DNA of 64,000 bases from contig NZ_JAJFEQ010000006.1 in the NCBI RefSeq assembly GCF_020707265.1, positions 310,001-374,000 on the forward strand, read 5' to 3'. A program made the translations under genes and the position numbers. The first letter of the stretch is position 1; each line of letters begins with the position of its first letter. The DNA is from Massilia sp. IC2-477 (lineage in GTDB: Bacteria; Pseudomonadota; Gammaproteobacteria; Burkholderiales; Burkholderiaceae_D). This document shows positions 1 to 7,982 of this stretch, one piece after another. The notes beneath the pieces are model-generated. The model was not told where the DNA came from, did not search any database, and saw only the letters and a list, made by a program, of their open reading frames with translations.

Positions 1-1
1 G

Positions 2-448
2 GGCGTAGTGATCTCGGGCCTGGTCATCATGGGCACCGGCTGGACCTGGATCGACCCGGCGGTGAGCCTGGCGATCGTGGTCGTGATCGTGCTGGGCACC
101 TGGTCGCTGCTGCGCGAATCGGTGCAGATGTCGATGGCCGCGGTGCCACACAGCGTCGACGCCGGCGCCGTGCGCAACTACCTGTGCAGCCAGCCGGGCG
201 TGAAGGAAGTGCATGACCTGCACATCTGGGCAATGAGCACCACCGAGAACGCACTGACGGCGCACGTGGTGATGCCGGGCGGGTATCCGGGTGACCGGGT
301 GCTGGACGAGATGGTGGCGAAGCTGCGCAGCGACTTCGGGATCCATCACTGCACGCTGCAGGTGGAGGAAGGGACGACGCATCATGATTGTGCGCTGGAG
401 GGCCACCATGAGCACGACCATGATCATGGCCATGCACATGCGCACTGA
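2..448 (+). CDS. Cation diffusion facilitator (CDF) family efflux protein, C-terminal part
   Basis: This is the 3' part of a gene that begins before the window. It opens with two hydrophobic membrane segments (VISGLVIMGTGW and the SLAIVVVIVLGTW region). A soluble domain of about 90 residues follows, matching the cytoplasmic dimerisation domain of CDF zinc/cadmium/cobalt exporters, with the family-typical stretch EVHDLHIWAMS. The protein ends in a tail of alternating His and Asp/Glu (HEHDHDHGHAHAH), a probable metal-binding sensor. CDF proteins exchange divalent metal for protons across the inner membrane. The GTG at 8 is not a credible start because the membrane segment is already under way there. 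The substrate metal cannot be read from this fragment. Confidence 0.88.
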   Translation, partial: GVVISGLVIMGTGWTWIDPAVSLAIVVVIVLGTWSLLRESVQMSMAAVPHSVDAGAVRNYLCSQPGVKEVHDLHIWAMSTTENALTAHVVMPGGYPGDRVLDEMVAKLRSDFGIHHCTLQVEEGTTHHDCALEGHHEHDHDHGHAHAH

Positions 449-484
449 GTGCGTTTTTGGCTAACGAAACGCGACGAGCTTGGA

Positions 485-610
485 GGGACTGATGCCAGTG
501 GCATCAGTCCCGCCTTCGCCGGGATGACGGCTGATGGTGCGGGCAGAACGATAACGCTACTTCTATTCACCTACCCGTAAGACCGTCGTCCCGGCGAAGG
601 CCGGGACCCA
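485..610. repeat. Composite REP-like element with 27-bp palindrome
   Basis: A perfect 27-bp palindrome occupies 485-511: arms GGGACTGATG and CATCAGTCCC around CCAGTGG. It is followed at once by GCCTTCGCCGGGATGACGG (512-530), which is repeated inverted at 583-601 with one mismatch. The right copy can also fold as GTCCCGG-N6-CCGGGAC (588-607). The element fills most of the 190-bp gap between the CDF gene and cysK, which converge. A related element lies at 60.7-60.9 kb. Confidence 0.8.
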
Positions 611-638
611 ATTCAGATGAGCAGTGAGAACGCCGGCG

Positions 639-1571
639 TTAGCCCGCCAAGTTGGCGTACAATGCCGTGCTCAAATACCGCTCCCCAAACGACGGAATGA
701 TCGTCACGATCATCTTCCCCGCATTCTCCGGCCGCTGCGCTACCTGCATTGCCGCCCACAGCGCGGCCCCCGACGAAATCCCGACCAGCAGCCCTTCCTC
801 GCGCGCCGCCGCGCGCGCGGTCTCGAAGGCGTCGTCGTTCTTCACGGTGATGATTTCGTCATAGGCGCCGGTGTTGAGCACCGCCGGCACGAAGCCGGCG
901 CCGATACCCTGGATCGGGTGCGGGCCCTTGGTGCCTTTCGACAGCATTGGCGAGGCTTCCGGCTCGACCGCGATCGCCTTGAAGCCGGGTTTACGCGCCT
1001 TGATCACTTCGCTCACGCCGGTAATGGTGCCGCCGGTGCCGATGCCGGCGACCAGGATGTCGACCTTGCCGTCGGTGTCGCGCCAGATTTCCTCGGCGGT
1101 GGTGTTGCGGTGGATTTCCGGGTTGGCCGGATTGTTGAACTGCTGGGGCATGAAGCAGTTCGGATCAAGGGCGACCAGTTCCTCGGCGCGGCGGATCGCG
1201 CCCAGCATGCCTTCGCTGCCTGGCGTGAGCACGAGTTCGGCGCCGTAGGCGCGCAGCAGCATGCGCCGTTCGTTGCTCATGGTCTCGGGCATGACGAGCC
1301 TGCAGCGGTAGCCGCGCGCGGCGCACACCATCGCGAGCGCGATGCCGGTGTTGCCGCTGGTGGGTTCAACGATGATGGTGTCCGGCTTGATCAGCCCGGC
1401 CCGCTCGGCGGCTTCGATCATGGCCAGCCCGATGCGGTCTTTCACGCTGTGCGCGGGGTTGTGGTATTCGAGCTTGCCGAGGATCTCGGCCCCACCCTGC
1501 GGGGCCAGCCTGCGGATTCGTACGAGTGGGGTGTTGCCGATGAGTTCAGTAACGTCGTTCGCGATGCGCAT
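639..1571 (-). CDS. cysK: Cysteine synthase A (O-acetylserine sulfhydrylase)
   Basis: PLP enzyme that makes L-cysteine from O-acetylserine and sulfide in the cytoplasm. It has 310 residues, the normal family length. The PLP lysine is K44 in the SVKDR motif, the substrate loop TSGNTG is at 71-76, and the PLP phosphate-binding GTGGT is at 178-182. The ATG at 1571 is chosen because GGGAGA lies just upstream and family alignment begins at MRIANDV; the longer reading frame to 1664 adds an unrelated Arg-rich extension. CysM is the alternative, but the length and motif spacing fit CysK better. It is a lone gene, convergent with the CDF gene. Confidence 0.93.
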   Translation of the reverse strand: MRIANDVTELIGNTPLVRIRRLAPQGGAEILGKLEYHNPAHSVKDRIGLAMIEAAERAGLIKPDTIIVEPTSGNTGIALAMVCAARGYRCRLVMPETMSNERRMLLRAYGAELVLTPGSEGMLGAIRRAEELVALDPNCFMPQQFNNPANPEIHRNTTAEEIWRDTDGKVDILVAGIGTGGTITGVSEVIKARKPGFKAIAVEPEASPMLSKGTKGPHPIQGIGAGFVPAVLNTGAYDEIITVKNDDAFETARAAAREEGLLVGISSGAALWAAMQVAQRPENAGKMIVTIIPSFGERYLSTALYANLAG

Positions 1572-1628
1572 GCCGGTCTCCCGCAATAGTGTGAGGCGGC
1601 CCCTGCCCGCCCCAGTCGATTTTGACTT

Positions 1629-1731
1629 AGAGCGCCTAACAATTCCCACATGGCTGCGTTGCATCGTCTCGCCGTACTAGCGTACTGTCTTCGACGATGC
1701 GCCTTGCCCTGGGGGTTTTGTTAGGCGCTCT
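1629..1731. repeat. 103-bp element with 14-bp terminal inverted repeats
   Basis: AGAGCGCCTAACAA (1629-1642) is repeated inverted and without mismatch at 1718-1731. An inner pair GCATCGTC/GACGATGC lies at 1661-1668 and 1693-1700, so the whole unit can fold as a nested hairpin. It spans the gap between the FKBP gene and cysK, and its last base is the first base of the FKBP stop codon (read on the minus strand). It carries no open reading frame, so it looks like a MITE-like or REP-type element; it may also act as the FKBP transcription terminator. Confidence 0.7.
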
Positions 1732-2267
1732 TACTTGACGTTCACCAGTTCCACGTCGAAGATCAGGTCGGCGTCCGGCGGGATCATCGGGCCGGCGCCG
1801 CGCTTGCCGTAGGCCAGCACGCTCGGGATGATCAGGGTGCGCTTGCCGCCTACCTTCATGCCCGCCACGCCCTGCTCCCAGCCCTTGATGACGCGGCCCG
1901 CGCCCAGCTGGAATTCGAGCGGCTCGCCGCGGTCGACCGAGGAGTCGAACTTCTTGCCGCGCTGCTTGGGCGCCAGCGGCTTGTGCAGCCAGCCGGTGTA
2001 GTGGACGTAGACGTTGCTGCCGGCGGTGGCTTCCTTGCCCTTGCCGACCACGCGGTCGATGATCTCGACCTGGGGCGTGGGCACGGCCGGCGCCGTGGCT
2101 TCGGGCTGCGGCGCAGTCTGCGGCTGGGTGGCCTGCGGCACGGTCTGCTGCTCCGGCGCGGGCTGGGTGGTGGGCTTGGACGCGTCCTGCTGCTGGGTGG
2201 CGGTGTCCTGGGCGGATGCGGCAGCGGCGGCCAGCATCAGTGCGGCAAAGGCGGTACGACGGATCAT
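1731..2267 (-). CDS. Secreted FKBP-type peptidyl-prolyl cis-trans isomerase
   Basis: Proline isomerase that assists protein folding, probably in the periplasm. Residues 1-19 are a clear signal peptide ending ASA. Residues 20-66 form a low-complexity linker rich in Gln, Pro, Thr and Ala. The FKBP domain runs from about 67 to 178 and includes VYVHYTGW, FDSS, GRVIKGWEQGV and YG..GAG..IPP, the usual active-site blocks. Its ATG overlaps the tcdA stop codon (ATGA), which implies translational coupling and a two-gene operon. The linker would place the domain away from the signal peptide cleavage site or the membrane. Confidence 0.9.
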   Translation of the reverse strand: MIRRTAFAALMLAAAAASAQDTATQQQDASKPTTQPAPEQQTVPQATQPQTAPQPEATAPAVPTPQVEIIDRVVGKGKEATAGSNVYVHYTGWLHKPLAPKQRGKKFDSSVDRGEPLEFQLGAGRVIKGWEQGVAGMKVGGKRTLIIPSVLAYGKRGAGPMIPPDADLIFDVELVNVK

Positions 2268-3199
2268 GTGGGCTCTTCCATCAAAGTGATCAATAACTGA
2301 TCCAATGATAGCAAGGCCTCTTCCGCTTGCACAGTTTCCACGTTGGCCACGGCATCCTGCGGGACGGCGTTGGCCACGTCGGCGTTCGCCGCGTCAGCCA
2401 GCTTGCGCAGCAGGTGCCCGGCCGCCACCATGCCGAAGGTGGCGGTGACCACCATGCTCGAACCGAAACCGGCGCAGTTCAGGCCCGTGATGCTGTTCGG
2501 GTCCACCGCGCAGGCGTCGCCGCTCTCCGGATAGCGCAGCGGCTCCATCGAAAACACGGCGTCGATGTGGTATTTGTTCTTTTCGCCCTTGGCGAAGCCG
2601 TACTGCGCACGCAGGATCTTGCGCACCTTTTTCAGGAGCGGTTCCTGCTCGGTGCGGGCCAGGTCGCGTACCTCGATCTTCGTGGGGTCGGTCTGGCCGC
2701 CGGCGCCGCCGATGACGATCAGCGGCAGCTTGTTGGCGCTGCAGTAAGCGATCAGGGCGGCCTTCGACTTGACGCCGTCGATGGCGTCGACCACGTAATC
2801 AAACCCTTTGCCCGCAACCATGCTCTCGAGGTTTTCCGGGTCGATGAAGTCCTCGACCAGGTTGACCTTGCAGAAGGGGTTGATCTGCGCGATGCGTTCC
2901 TTCAGCGCTTCGATCTTCGGCATGCCGATGGTCGAGGTCAGGGCCTGCAGCTGGCGGTTGATGTTCGATTCGGCCACGTTATCGAGGTCGATCAGGGTCA
3001 GCTCGCCCACGGCGCTGCGCGCCAACGCCTCGACGATCCAGGAACCGACGCCGCCGACACCGATCACGCAAACGTGCGCCGCACGAAAGCGTTCGAGTGC
3101 ACGCTCGCCATAGAGGCGCGCGATCCCGCCGAAGCGGCGCGCAAAGTCGACTTCGTCGTCCAGGGTGCTTGCAAAGGATGGGGTATCGATCAGGTTCAT
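2264..3199 (-). CDS. tcdA: tRNA threonylcarbamoyladenosine dehydratase
   Basis: E1-like (MoeB/ThiF fold) enzyme that uses ATP to cyclise t6A37 in tRNAs to ct6A. It has 311 residues with a Rossmann ATP site GVGGVGSW (from residue 47), then LIDLDNV and NINRQ, as in TcdA/CsdL. An extension of about 40 Ala/Val/Glu-rich residues at the C-terminus is longer than in the Escherichia coli protein (inference from remembered family length). It is the first gene of a pair with the FKBP isomerase, with a 4-bp overlap. The start at 3199 gives the expected N-terminus leading into RFGGIARLYG. Confidence 0.9.
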   Translation of the reverse strand: MNLIDTPSFASTLDDEVDFARRFGGIARLYGERALERFRAAHVCVIGVGGVGSWIVEALARSAVGELTLIDLDNVAESNINRQLQALTSTIGMPKIEALKERIAQINPFCKVNLVEDFIDPENLESMVAGKGFDYVVDAIDGVKSKAALIAYCSANKLPLIVIGGAGGQTDPTKIEVRDLARTEQEPLLKKVRKILRAQYGFAKGEKNKYHIDAVFSMEPLRYPESGDACAVDPNSITGLNCAGFGSSMVVTATFGMVAAGHLLRKLADAANADVANAVPQDAVANVETVQAEEALLSLDQLLITLMEEPT

Positions 3200-3287
3200 C
3201 CCGGCATTTTAACGGACGATCCTTTCGCAGCTGCACTAAAATAGCTTCTAGTCAATCAAATTCTTCTCGTGTGTCAACAAAACGCCA

Positions 3288-4484
3288 ATGACCCCAATCC
3301 TCCACGACACCGCTCCCGATTTCGACCAGCCGATCGCTGTCCTCAAGCATTGCCATGACCGTATCCGCAAGCAGCTTGCGACGCTCGACAAGCTGCTCGC
3401 CCACCTGCCGGAATTCGGCGCCGACGAACAGGCGCGCCAGGCGGCGGGGGCGGTCCTGAAATATTTCGAAAAGGCCGCCCACCTGCACCACGAGGACGAG
3501 GAACAGGACCTGATCCCGATGCTGCGCGCGGTCGCCCAGGGCGAAGACGCGGCCACGCTGCAGGCGCTGGCGCCGGTGATCCTGCAGGACCACAAGGACA
3601 TGGACGCGATGTGGCAGGATTTGCATGAGCAATTGACCGCCATTGCAGAAGGCCAGGGAGCCGCGCTGTCGGCCAGCACGGTGCAGCGCTTCAGCCAGCG
3701 CTATTCGTCCCACATGGAGCGCGAGGAAGGCACGATGGCGCCGATGGCGCTGCGCCTGTTCGGCCCGGAGCAGATGGCGCAACTCGGCAAGGCCATGCAG
3801 CGCCGCCGCGGCATCGGAACGGAAGCAAACCCGGTCCCCGCCATCGGCCAGGCGGTGGCCGACCTGCGCAAGGACTACGGCCAGGCCAGCCTGAACGAAA
3901 CCGATGTGATGGACGATCCGATGCTCCAGTTCACGCAGTGGTTCGAACAGGCGCTGAAGGCCGAGGTGAACGAGCCGAACGCCATGTCGGTGGCCACGGT
4001 GGGCCCGGATGGGCGCCCGAGCTCGCGCATCGTGCTGGTCAAGCAGTTCGACGAACGCGGCTTTACCTGGTACACCAACTACGACAGTCGCAAAGGCCAA
4101 GAGTTAGAGGGAAATCAACATGCAGCTTTGTTATTCTTTTGGAGCGAACTCGAACGTCAGGTTCGCATCGAAGGAAGAGTTGAGCGTACCTCGAGCGAGG
4201 AAAGCGACCGGTATTTCCGCAGCCGTCCGCTGAAGAGCCGCCTGTCGGCCATTGCCTCGCACCAAAGTGCGCCGATCGCCAGCCGTGCCGAACTGGAGCA
4301 GAATTACGAGATGGTGGCACAGCAAGCCGGTGACGACCCGGCGCGACCAGGCAACTGGGGCGGGTTCCGCCTCGTGCCCGAGCGCCTGGAATTCTGGCAG
4401 GGCCGCCGTTCCCGCTTCCACGACCGCATCATCTACGAGCGGCAGGAAGACGGGAGCTGGACGCGCCTGCGCCTGCAACCCTGA
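3288..4484 (+). CDS. pdxH: Hemerythrin-like domain fused to pyridoxamine 5'-phosphate oxidase
   Basis: One uninterrupted frame encodes two proteins that are usually separate. Residues 1 to about 180 are an HHE/hemerythrin four-helix bundle with the ligand-type motifs [24 protein letters not shown] and [10 protein letters not shown], which would hold a di-iron centre. From about residue 189 ([12 protein letters not shown]) to the end is a complete PdxH: FMN-binding [20 protein letters not shown] and [10 protein letters not shown], then [14 protein letters not shown] and the C-terminal NWGGFRLVP...[10 protein letters not shown]. PdxH oxidises PNP and PMP to PLP with O2. An internal start (ATG at 3796 or GTG near 3855) has no convincing ribosome site, so a real fusion is favoured; a sequencing frameshift joining two genes cannot be excluded. 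Confidence 0.85.
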   Translation: MTPILHDTAPDFDQPIAVLKHCHDRIRKQLATLDKLLAHLPEFGADEQARQAAGAVLKYFEKAAHLHHEDEEQDLIPMLRAVAQGEDAATLQALAPVILQDHKDMDAMWQDLHEQLTAIAEGQGAALSASTVQRFSQRYSSHMEREEGTMAPMALRLFGPEQMAQLGKAMQRRRGIGTEANPVPAIGQAVADLRKDYGQASLNETDVMDDPMLQFTQWFEQALKAEVNEPNAMSVATVGPDGRPSSRIVLVKQFDERGFTWYTNYDSRKGQELEGNQHAALLFFWSELERQVRIEGRVERTSSEESDRYFRSRPLKSRLSAIASHQSAPIASRAELEQNYEMVAQQAGDDPARPGNWGGFRLVPERLEFWQGRRSRFHDRIIYERQEDGSWTRLRLQP

Positions 4485-4535
4485 CCGCGGCCGCGCGCCT
4501 CGCACGCGCACGCGGCCCCCAAGCTGGAGGCAAGC

Positions 4536-5744
4536 GTGTTCGAACAGATGATGTTGTCGGCCTGGAGCGAAGGCCTGCGTAACAAGCCATCCCTGCCCTT
4601 GCGGGTGGAACTCTGGGATGGCCGGCAACTCGAGTTTTCGAGCGAAGCGCCGCGCGTGACCATCCGGGTCCCCGACCGCGCCGCCCTGCGCTACCTGCGC
4701 TCGCCATCGCTGTACAACCTCGGGCGCGCCTACGTCGAGGGCGCGATCGACATCAAGGGACGCGCGGCCGACATCATCAGCGTCGGCAACAGCCTGGCCG
4801 CGAGCATGGACAAGGGACGCAGCCGCCTGGTCGAGGTCCTCCGCCGCAACGTCCCGCACACGCGCCAGAGCGATGCCGAGGCGATCCGCTACCACTACGA
4901 CGTCTCCAACGACTTCTACGCGGCCTGGCTCGACCCCGCGATGGTGTACTCCTGCGCCTATTTTGAAGAAGGCAGCGAAGACCTGGCCACGGCGCAGCAG
5001 AAGAAGATCGACCACATCCTGCGCAAGATCGACCTGCGGCCGGGACAGACGCTGCTGGATATCGGCTGCGGCTGGGGTGCGCTGGTGCTGCGGGCCGCCC
5101 AGGCTTTCGGCGCGCGCTGCGTTGGCATTACGCTGTCGGAGAACCAGGCCCTGCTTGCACGCGAGCGCGTCGCGCGCGCGGGGTTGACCGGCCAGGTCGA
5201 GATCCGCCTGCAGGACTACCGCGACGTCGAGGGCCAGTTCGAGCGCATCACCAGCGTCGGCATGTTCGAGCACATCGGCGTACAGCACCTGCCTGCGTAT
5301 TTTTCGCGCATCAATGCCTTGCTGGCGCCGGATGGCGTCGTGATGAACCACGGAATCACCACCGCCAATGTCGACAACAGCGCCACGCCCTATGGCGGCG
5401 GCGAGTTCATCGGCCAGTACGTGTTCCCGCAGGGCGAACTGGCCCACCTGTCGACGGTGGTGCGCGCGATGCAGGAAGGCGGGCTGGAAGTGCGCGACGT
5501 GGAAAACCTGCGGCGCCACTACGCCAAAACCTGCGCGATCTGGACCGAGAACTTCGAAAGCCGAGCGGAGCACATCCGCAAGCTGACGGACGAGAAGCGC
5601 TTCCGCATCTGGCACGTCTACCTGGCCGGCTGCGCATACGCCTTCGCGCATGGCCGCATCAGCCTGTACCAGATCGTGTGTGGCAAGGCGGAGGGGAACG
5701 TGGAGCGGCTGCCATGGTCGCGGAGGTACATGTACCCATCGTAG
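4536..5744 (+). CDS. cfa: Cyclopropane-fatty-acyl-phospholipid synthase
   Basis: SAM-dependent enzyme that adds a methylene bridge to unsaturated acyl chains of membrane phospholipids. It has 402 residues with an N-terminal lipid-binding part, then YHYDVSNDFYAAWLDP and YSCAYFE (family signature), SAM motif LLDIGCGWGAL at about 173-183, and GMFEHIGVQHL. The start is GTG at 4536, with CTGGAGG placed correctly before it; no in-frame ATG fits as well. The stop codon TAG lies inside the GTAGGG of a REP-like hairpin, which probably ends the transcript before the convergent msrA. Confidence 0.92.
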   Translation: MFEQMMLSAWSEGLRNKPSLPLRVELWDGRQLEFSSEAPRVTIRVPDRAALRYLRSPSLYNLGRAYVEGAIDIKGRAADIISVGNSLAASMDKGRSRLVEVLRRNVPHTRQSDAEAIRYHYDVSNDFYAAWLDPAMVYSCAYFEEGSEDLATAQQKKIDHILRKIDLRPGQTLLDIGCGWGALVLRAAQAFGARCVGITLSENQALLARERVARAGLTGQVEIRLQDYRDVEGQFERITSVGMFEHIGVQHLPAYFSRINALLAPDGVVMNHGITTANVDNSATPYGGGEFIGQYVFPQGELAHLSTVVRAMQEGGLEVRDVENLRRHYAKTCAIWTENFESRAEHIRKLTDEKRFRIWHVYLAGCAYAFAHGRISLYQIVCGKAEGNVERLPWSRRYMYPS

Positions 5745-5770
5745 GGTGGGCGGATCTTCCGCCCACGCGG
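5741..5770. repeat. Solitary REP-like hairpin (GTAGGG type)
   Basis: GTAGGGTGGGCGG, a 5-base loop, then CCGCCCACGCGG. The stem GTGGGCGG/CCGCCCAC is perfect. It matches the left half of the composite element at 43635. The cfa stop codon is the TAG of the GTAG foot. It lies between the convergent genes cfa and msrA and could serve both as a terminator, though there is no T-run. Confidence 0.75.
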
Positions 5771-5805
5771 TGATAGCTACCGGATCCAGCCCCGCGAAAG
5801 TTGAT

Positions 5806-6345
5806 CTACTTGAGACGCTCGCTGAAGGTCTTGCGGAACTTCGCCACCTTCGGCGCCACCACGAACGCGCAATACCCCTGCAGCGGATGCTGCGCAAAAT
5901 AGTTTTGGTGGTAATCCTCGGCCTTGTACCAGGTCTCCTGCGGCAACAGCTGGGTCACGATCGGCGCGTCCCACACCGCCGCCATCTCGGCCATCACCTT
6001 GCGCGCGGTCGCTTCCTGTTCCGGCGAGGTGGTGAAGATCACCGAACGGTACTGCGGACCGACGTCATTGCCCTGGCGATCAGGCGTGGTCGGGTCGTGG
6101 ATCGTGAAGAAGATCTCGAGGATGTCGCGGTAGCTGATCACCGACGGGTCGAATTCCAGCCGCACCACTTCGGCATGGCCGGTTGTCGCGGCGCACACCT
6201 GCTCGTAGCTCGGATTCTCGACATGGCCGCCCATGTAGCCCGATTCCACGCGGGTCACGCCGCGCGCCTCCAGGTAGACCGCTTCCAGGCACCAGAAACA
6301 TCCGCCTCCGAGGATGGCTACCTCGCTCCCCCTTTGTTCGCTCAT
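5806..6345 (-). CDS. msrA: Peptide methionine-S-sulfoxide reductase
   Basis: Repairs the S epimer of oxidised methionine in proteins. It has 179 residues from the ATG at 6345, which is preceded by AAGG; the GTG at 6354 would add only three residues. The catalytic motif GCFWC is at 15-19 with C16 as nucleophile. GVTRVESGYMGG, YEQVC, GHAEVV and the C-terminal HQNYFAQHP are the usual MsrA blocks. It is a single gene, convergent with cfa and divergent from the flavin reductase. Confidence 0.94.
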   Translation of the reverse strand: MSEQRGSEVAILGGGCFWCLEAVYLEARGVTRVESGYMGGHVENPSYEQVCAATTGHAEVVRLEFDPSVISYRDILEIFFTIHDPTTPDRQGNDVGPQYRSVIFTTSPEQEATARKVMAEMAAVWDAPIVTQLLPQETWYKAEDYHQNYFAQHPLQGYCAFVVAPKVAKFRKTFSERLK

Positions 6346-6467
6346 CACACGCACCTTTGATTTCGTCAGTTTTGATAGTTCTTAATTTACCGCAAAGCCA
6401 AGTTTTGTGCAGTGCAAGCCGATGGCGGAAGCGGCGGACGGCCCGACAGTGGCATAATGGCGTTCCA

Positions 6468-6971
6468 ATGAATACACGTTCCCCCCGCGCCACGACGCGC
6501 GGCTTCGATTCGGCGCACTTTCGCCATGCCCTGTCGCAATTCGCTACCGGTGTCACCGTCATCACCACGCGCCTTGCCGACGGCACTTTTCGCGGGCTGA
6601 CCGCCAGTTCCTTCAACTCGGTCTCGCTCGAGCCCCCGCTCGTCCTGTGGAGCCTGGGCGCCGGCGCCAACAGCCTGCCGATTTTCAGCGGCAACTCGCA
6701 CTATGTCATCAACGTTCTTGCTGCCGGGCAGCAGGACCTGGCCCTGCGCTTCTCGCGCCGCACCGACAATCCCTTCGACGGCGTCGAGTACGAACTGTCG
6801 CGCACCGGCCTGCCGATCCTGAAAGGCGTCTCGGCCTGGTTCGAATGCCACAACCGCAGCCGCTATCCGGAAGGCGACCACGTCATCTTCGTGGGCGAAG
6901 TCGAGCAGTGCGCCGTCCATCCACAGCCGGCGCTGCTGTTCCACGGCGGACGATTCGGTCAGACCGGCTGA
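6468..6971 (+). CDS. Flavin reductase-like (HpaC/FMN-binding) protein
   Basis: A protein of 167 residues with the flavin-reductase fold: FRHALSQFATGVTVITT at the N-terminus, GLTASSFNSVSLEPPLVLWSL (flavin contact) and YVINVLAAGQQDLALRFS. The family reduces FMN or FAD with NAD(P)H for a partner monooxygenase, or binds flavin for another use; no partner is beside it. The ATG at 6468 fits the family N-terminus. The frame stays open to 6183, but that stretch overlaps msrA and has no family similarity. The Shine-Dalgarno signal is weak. Confidence 0.82.
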   Translation: MNTRSPRATTRGFDSAHFRHALSQFATGVTVITTRLADGTFRGLTASSFNSVSLEPPLVLWSLGAGANSLPIFSGNSHYVINVLAAGQQDLALRFSRRTDNPFDGVEYELSRTGLPILKGVSAWFECHNRSRYPEGDHVIFVGEVEQCAVHPQPALLFHGGRFGQTG

Positions 6972-7104
6972 AGCACGCCAGAGCGCAGCTGGCGAGGATC
7001 GCGCCAGTTGTCCGGATTTTCAGGCAAGTCCGCGCTTGAGCCGCGTCCTACCATTCTTCTCACCTTAACGCCGCGCCAGCGGCACAACATGGAGAGAAGA
7101 CATC

Positions 7105-7941
7105 ATGTCCAAAGTCTGGTTCATCACGGGCGCCAACCGCGGGATTGGCGCACAAATCGCCCACGCAGCCATCGCTAGCGGCGACCGCGTCGTCGCGGCA
7201 GGCCGCAAGCTTGATCAACTGAAAGCCACCTTCGCGGCCGTGGACCCGTCCCAGGTCGCCCTGGTGGAATTCGACGTCGCCCGCGAGGCGCAGGCTCCGG
7301 CAGCGATCGAGGCCGCCGTGGCGCGCTTCGGCCGCATCGACGTCCTCGTCAACAATGCCGCCTACGGCCTGCTGGGCAACTTCGAGGAACTCACGCCCCA
7401 GGACATCGAACAGCAGTTCAGCGTCAACGTCTTCGGGGTCATGCACGTGCTGCGCGCCGCCCTGCCAGTGCTGCGCCGGCAGCGCTCGGGCCACATCATC
7501 AACATCAGCTCGATCGCCGGACTCACCGGCTTCGACGGCGCCTCGGTGTATTGCGCCACCAAGTATGCAATCGAGGGCTTGTCCTCTTCGCTGGCGCTGG
7601 AGCTGGCGAAGTTCGGCATCAACATCACGACGGTCGAGCCCGGCTTCTTCCGCACCGATTTCCTCGACCAGAGCTCGGTCCGCTACGGCCAGAAAACCAT
7701 CGAGGACTATGCCGCCCACGGCTCGGTCGAGAACGCCTACGGCGCCTACCACGGCAAGCAACTGGGCGACCCGGTGAAGCTTGCCGCCGCGGTGGTCCAG
7801 TTGGCCGGCATGGACAATCCGCCGAAGCAGTTCCTGGCCGGCAGCGACGCCGTCGCCATGGCCACGGCGGAACTCGATGCCCGCTTCAGCACGCTGAACG
7901 CGATGGCGGCACTGTCGCGCTCGACCGACCACGCAGCGTGA
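7105..7941 (+). CDS. Short-chain dehydrogenase/reductase (SDR) family oxidoreductase
   Basis: Classical SDR of 278 residues. The nucleotide-binding motif TGANRGIG is at 8-15, the NNAAYG block follows, the catalytic Ser lies in INISSIAG, and Tyr149/Lys153 are in YCATK. A GGAGAG ribosome site precedes the ATG. The NAD(P) cofactor and substrate cannot be read from the sequence. An AraC-type regulator starts about 40 bp downstream on the same strand, and SDR plus AraC pairs of this sort are often co-transcribed or regulator-target pairs. Confidence 0.88.
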   Translation: MSKVWFITGANRGIGAQIAHAAIASGDRVVAAGRKLDQLKATFAAVDPSQVALVEFDVAREAQAPAAIEAAVARFGRIDVLVNNAAYGLLGNFEELTPQDIEQQFSVNVFGVMHVLRAALPVLRRQRSGHIINISSIAGLTGFDGASVYCATKYAIEGLSSSLALELAKFGINITTVEPGFFRTDFLDQSSVRYGQKTIEDYAAHGSVENAYGAYHGKQLGDPVKLAAAVVQLAGMDNPPKQFLAGSDAVAMATAELDARFSTLNAMAALSRSTDHAA

Positions 7942-7982
7942 AGCGCGGCGGGAGCTGGTGTATTCTGGCTGGTGAGAAGGCC

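Noticed and set aside
7551..7982. N-terminal extension of the AraC gene
   Set aside because: It overlaps the SDR gene out of frame; the ATG at 7983 has a good ribosome site and starts the family domain.
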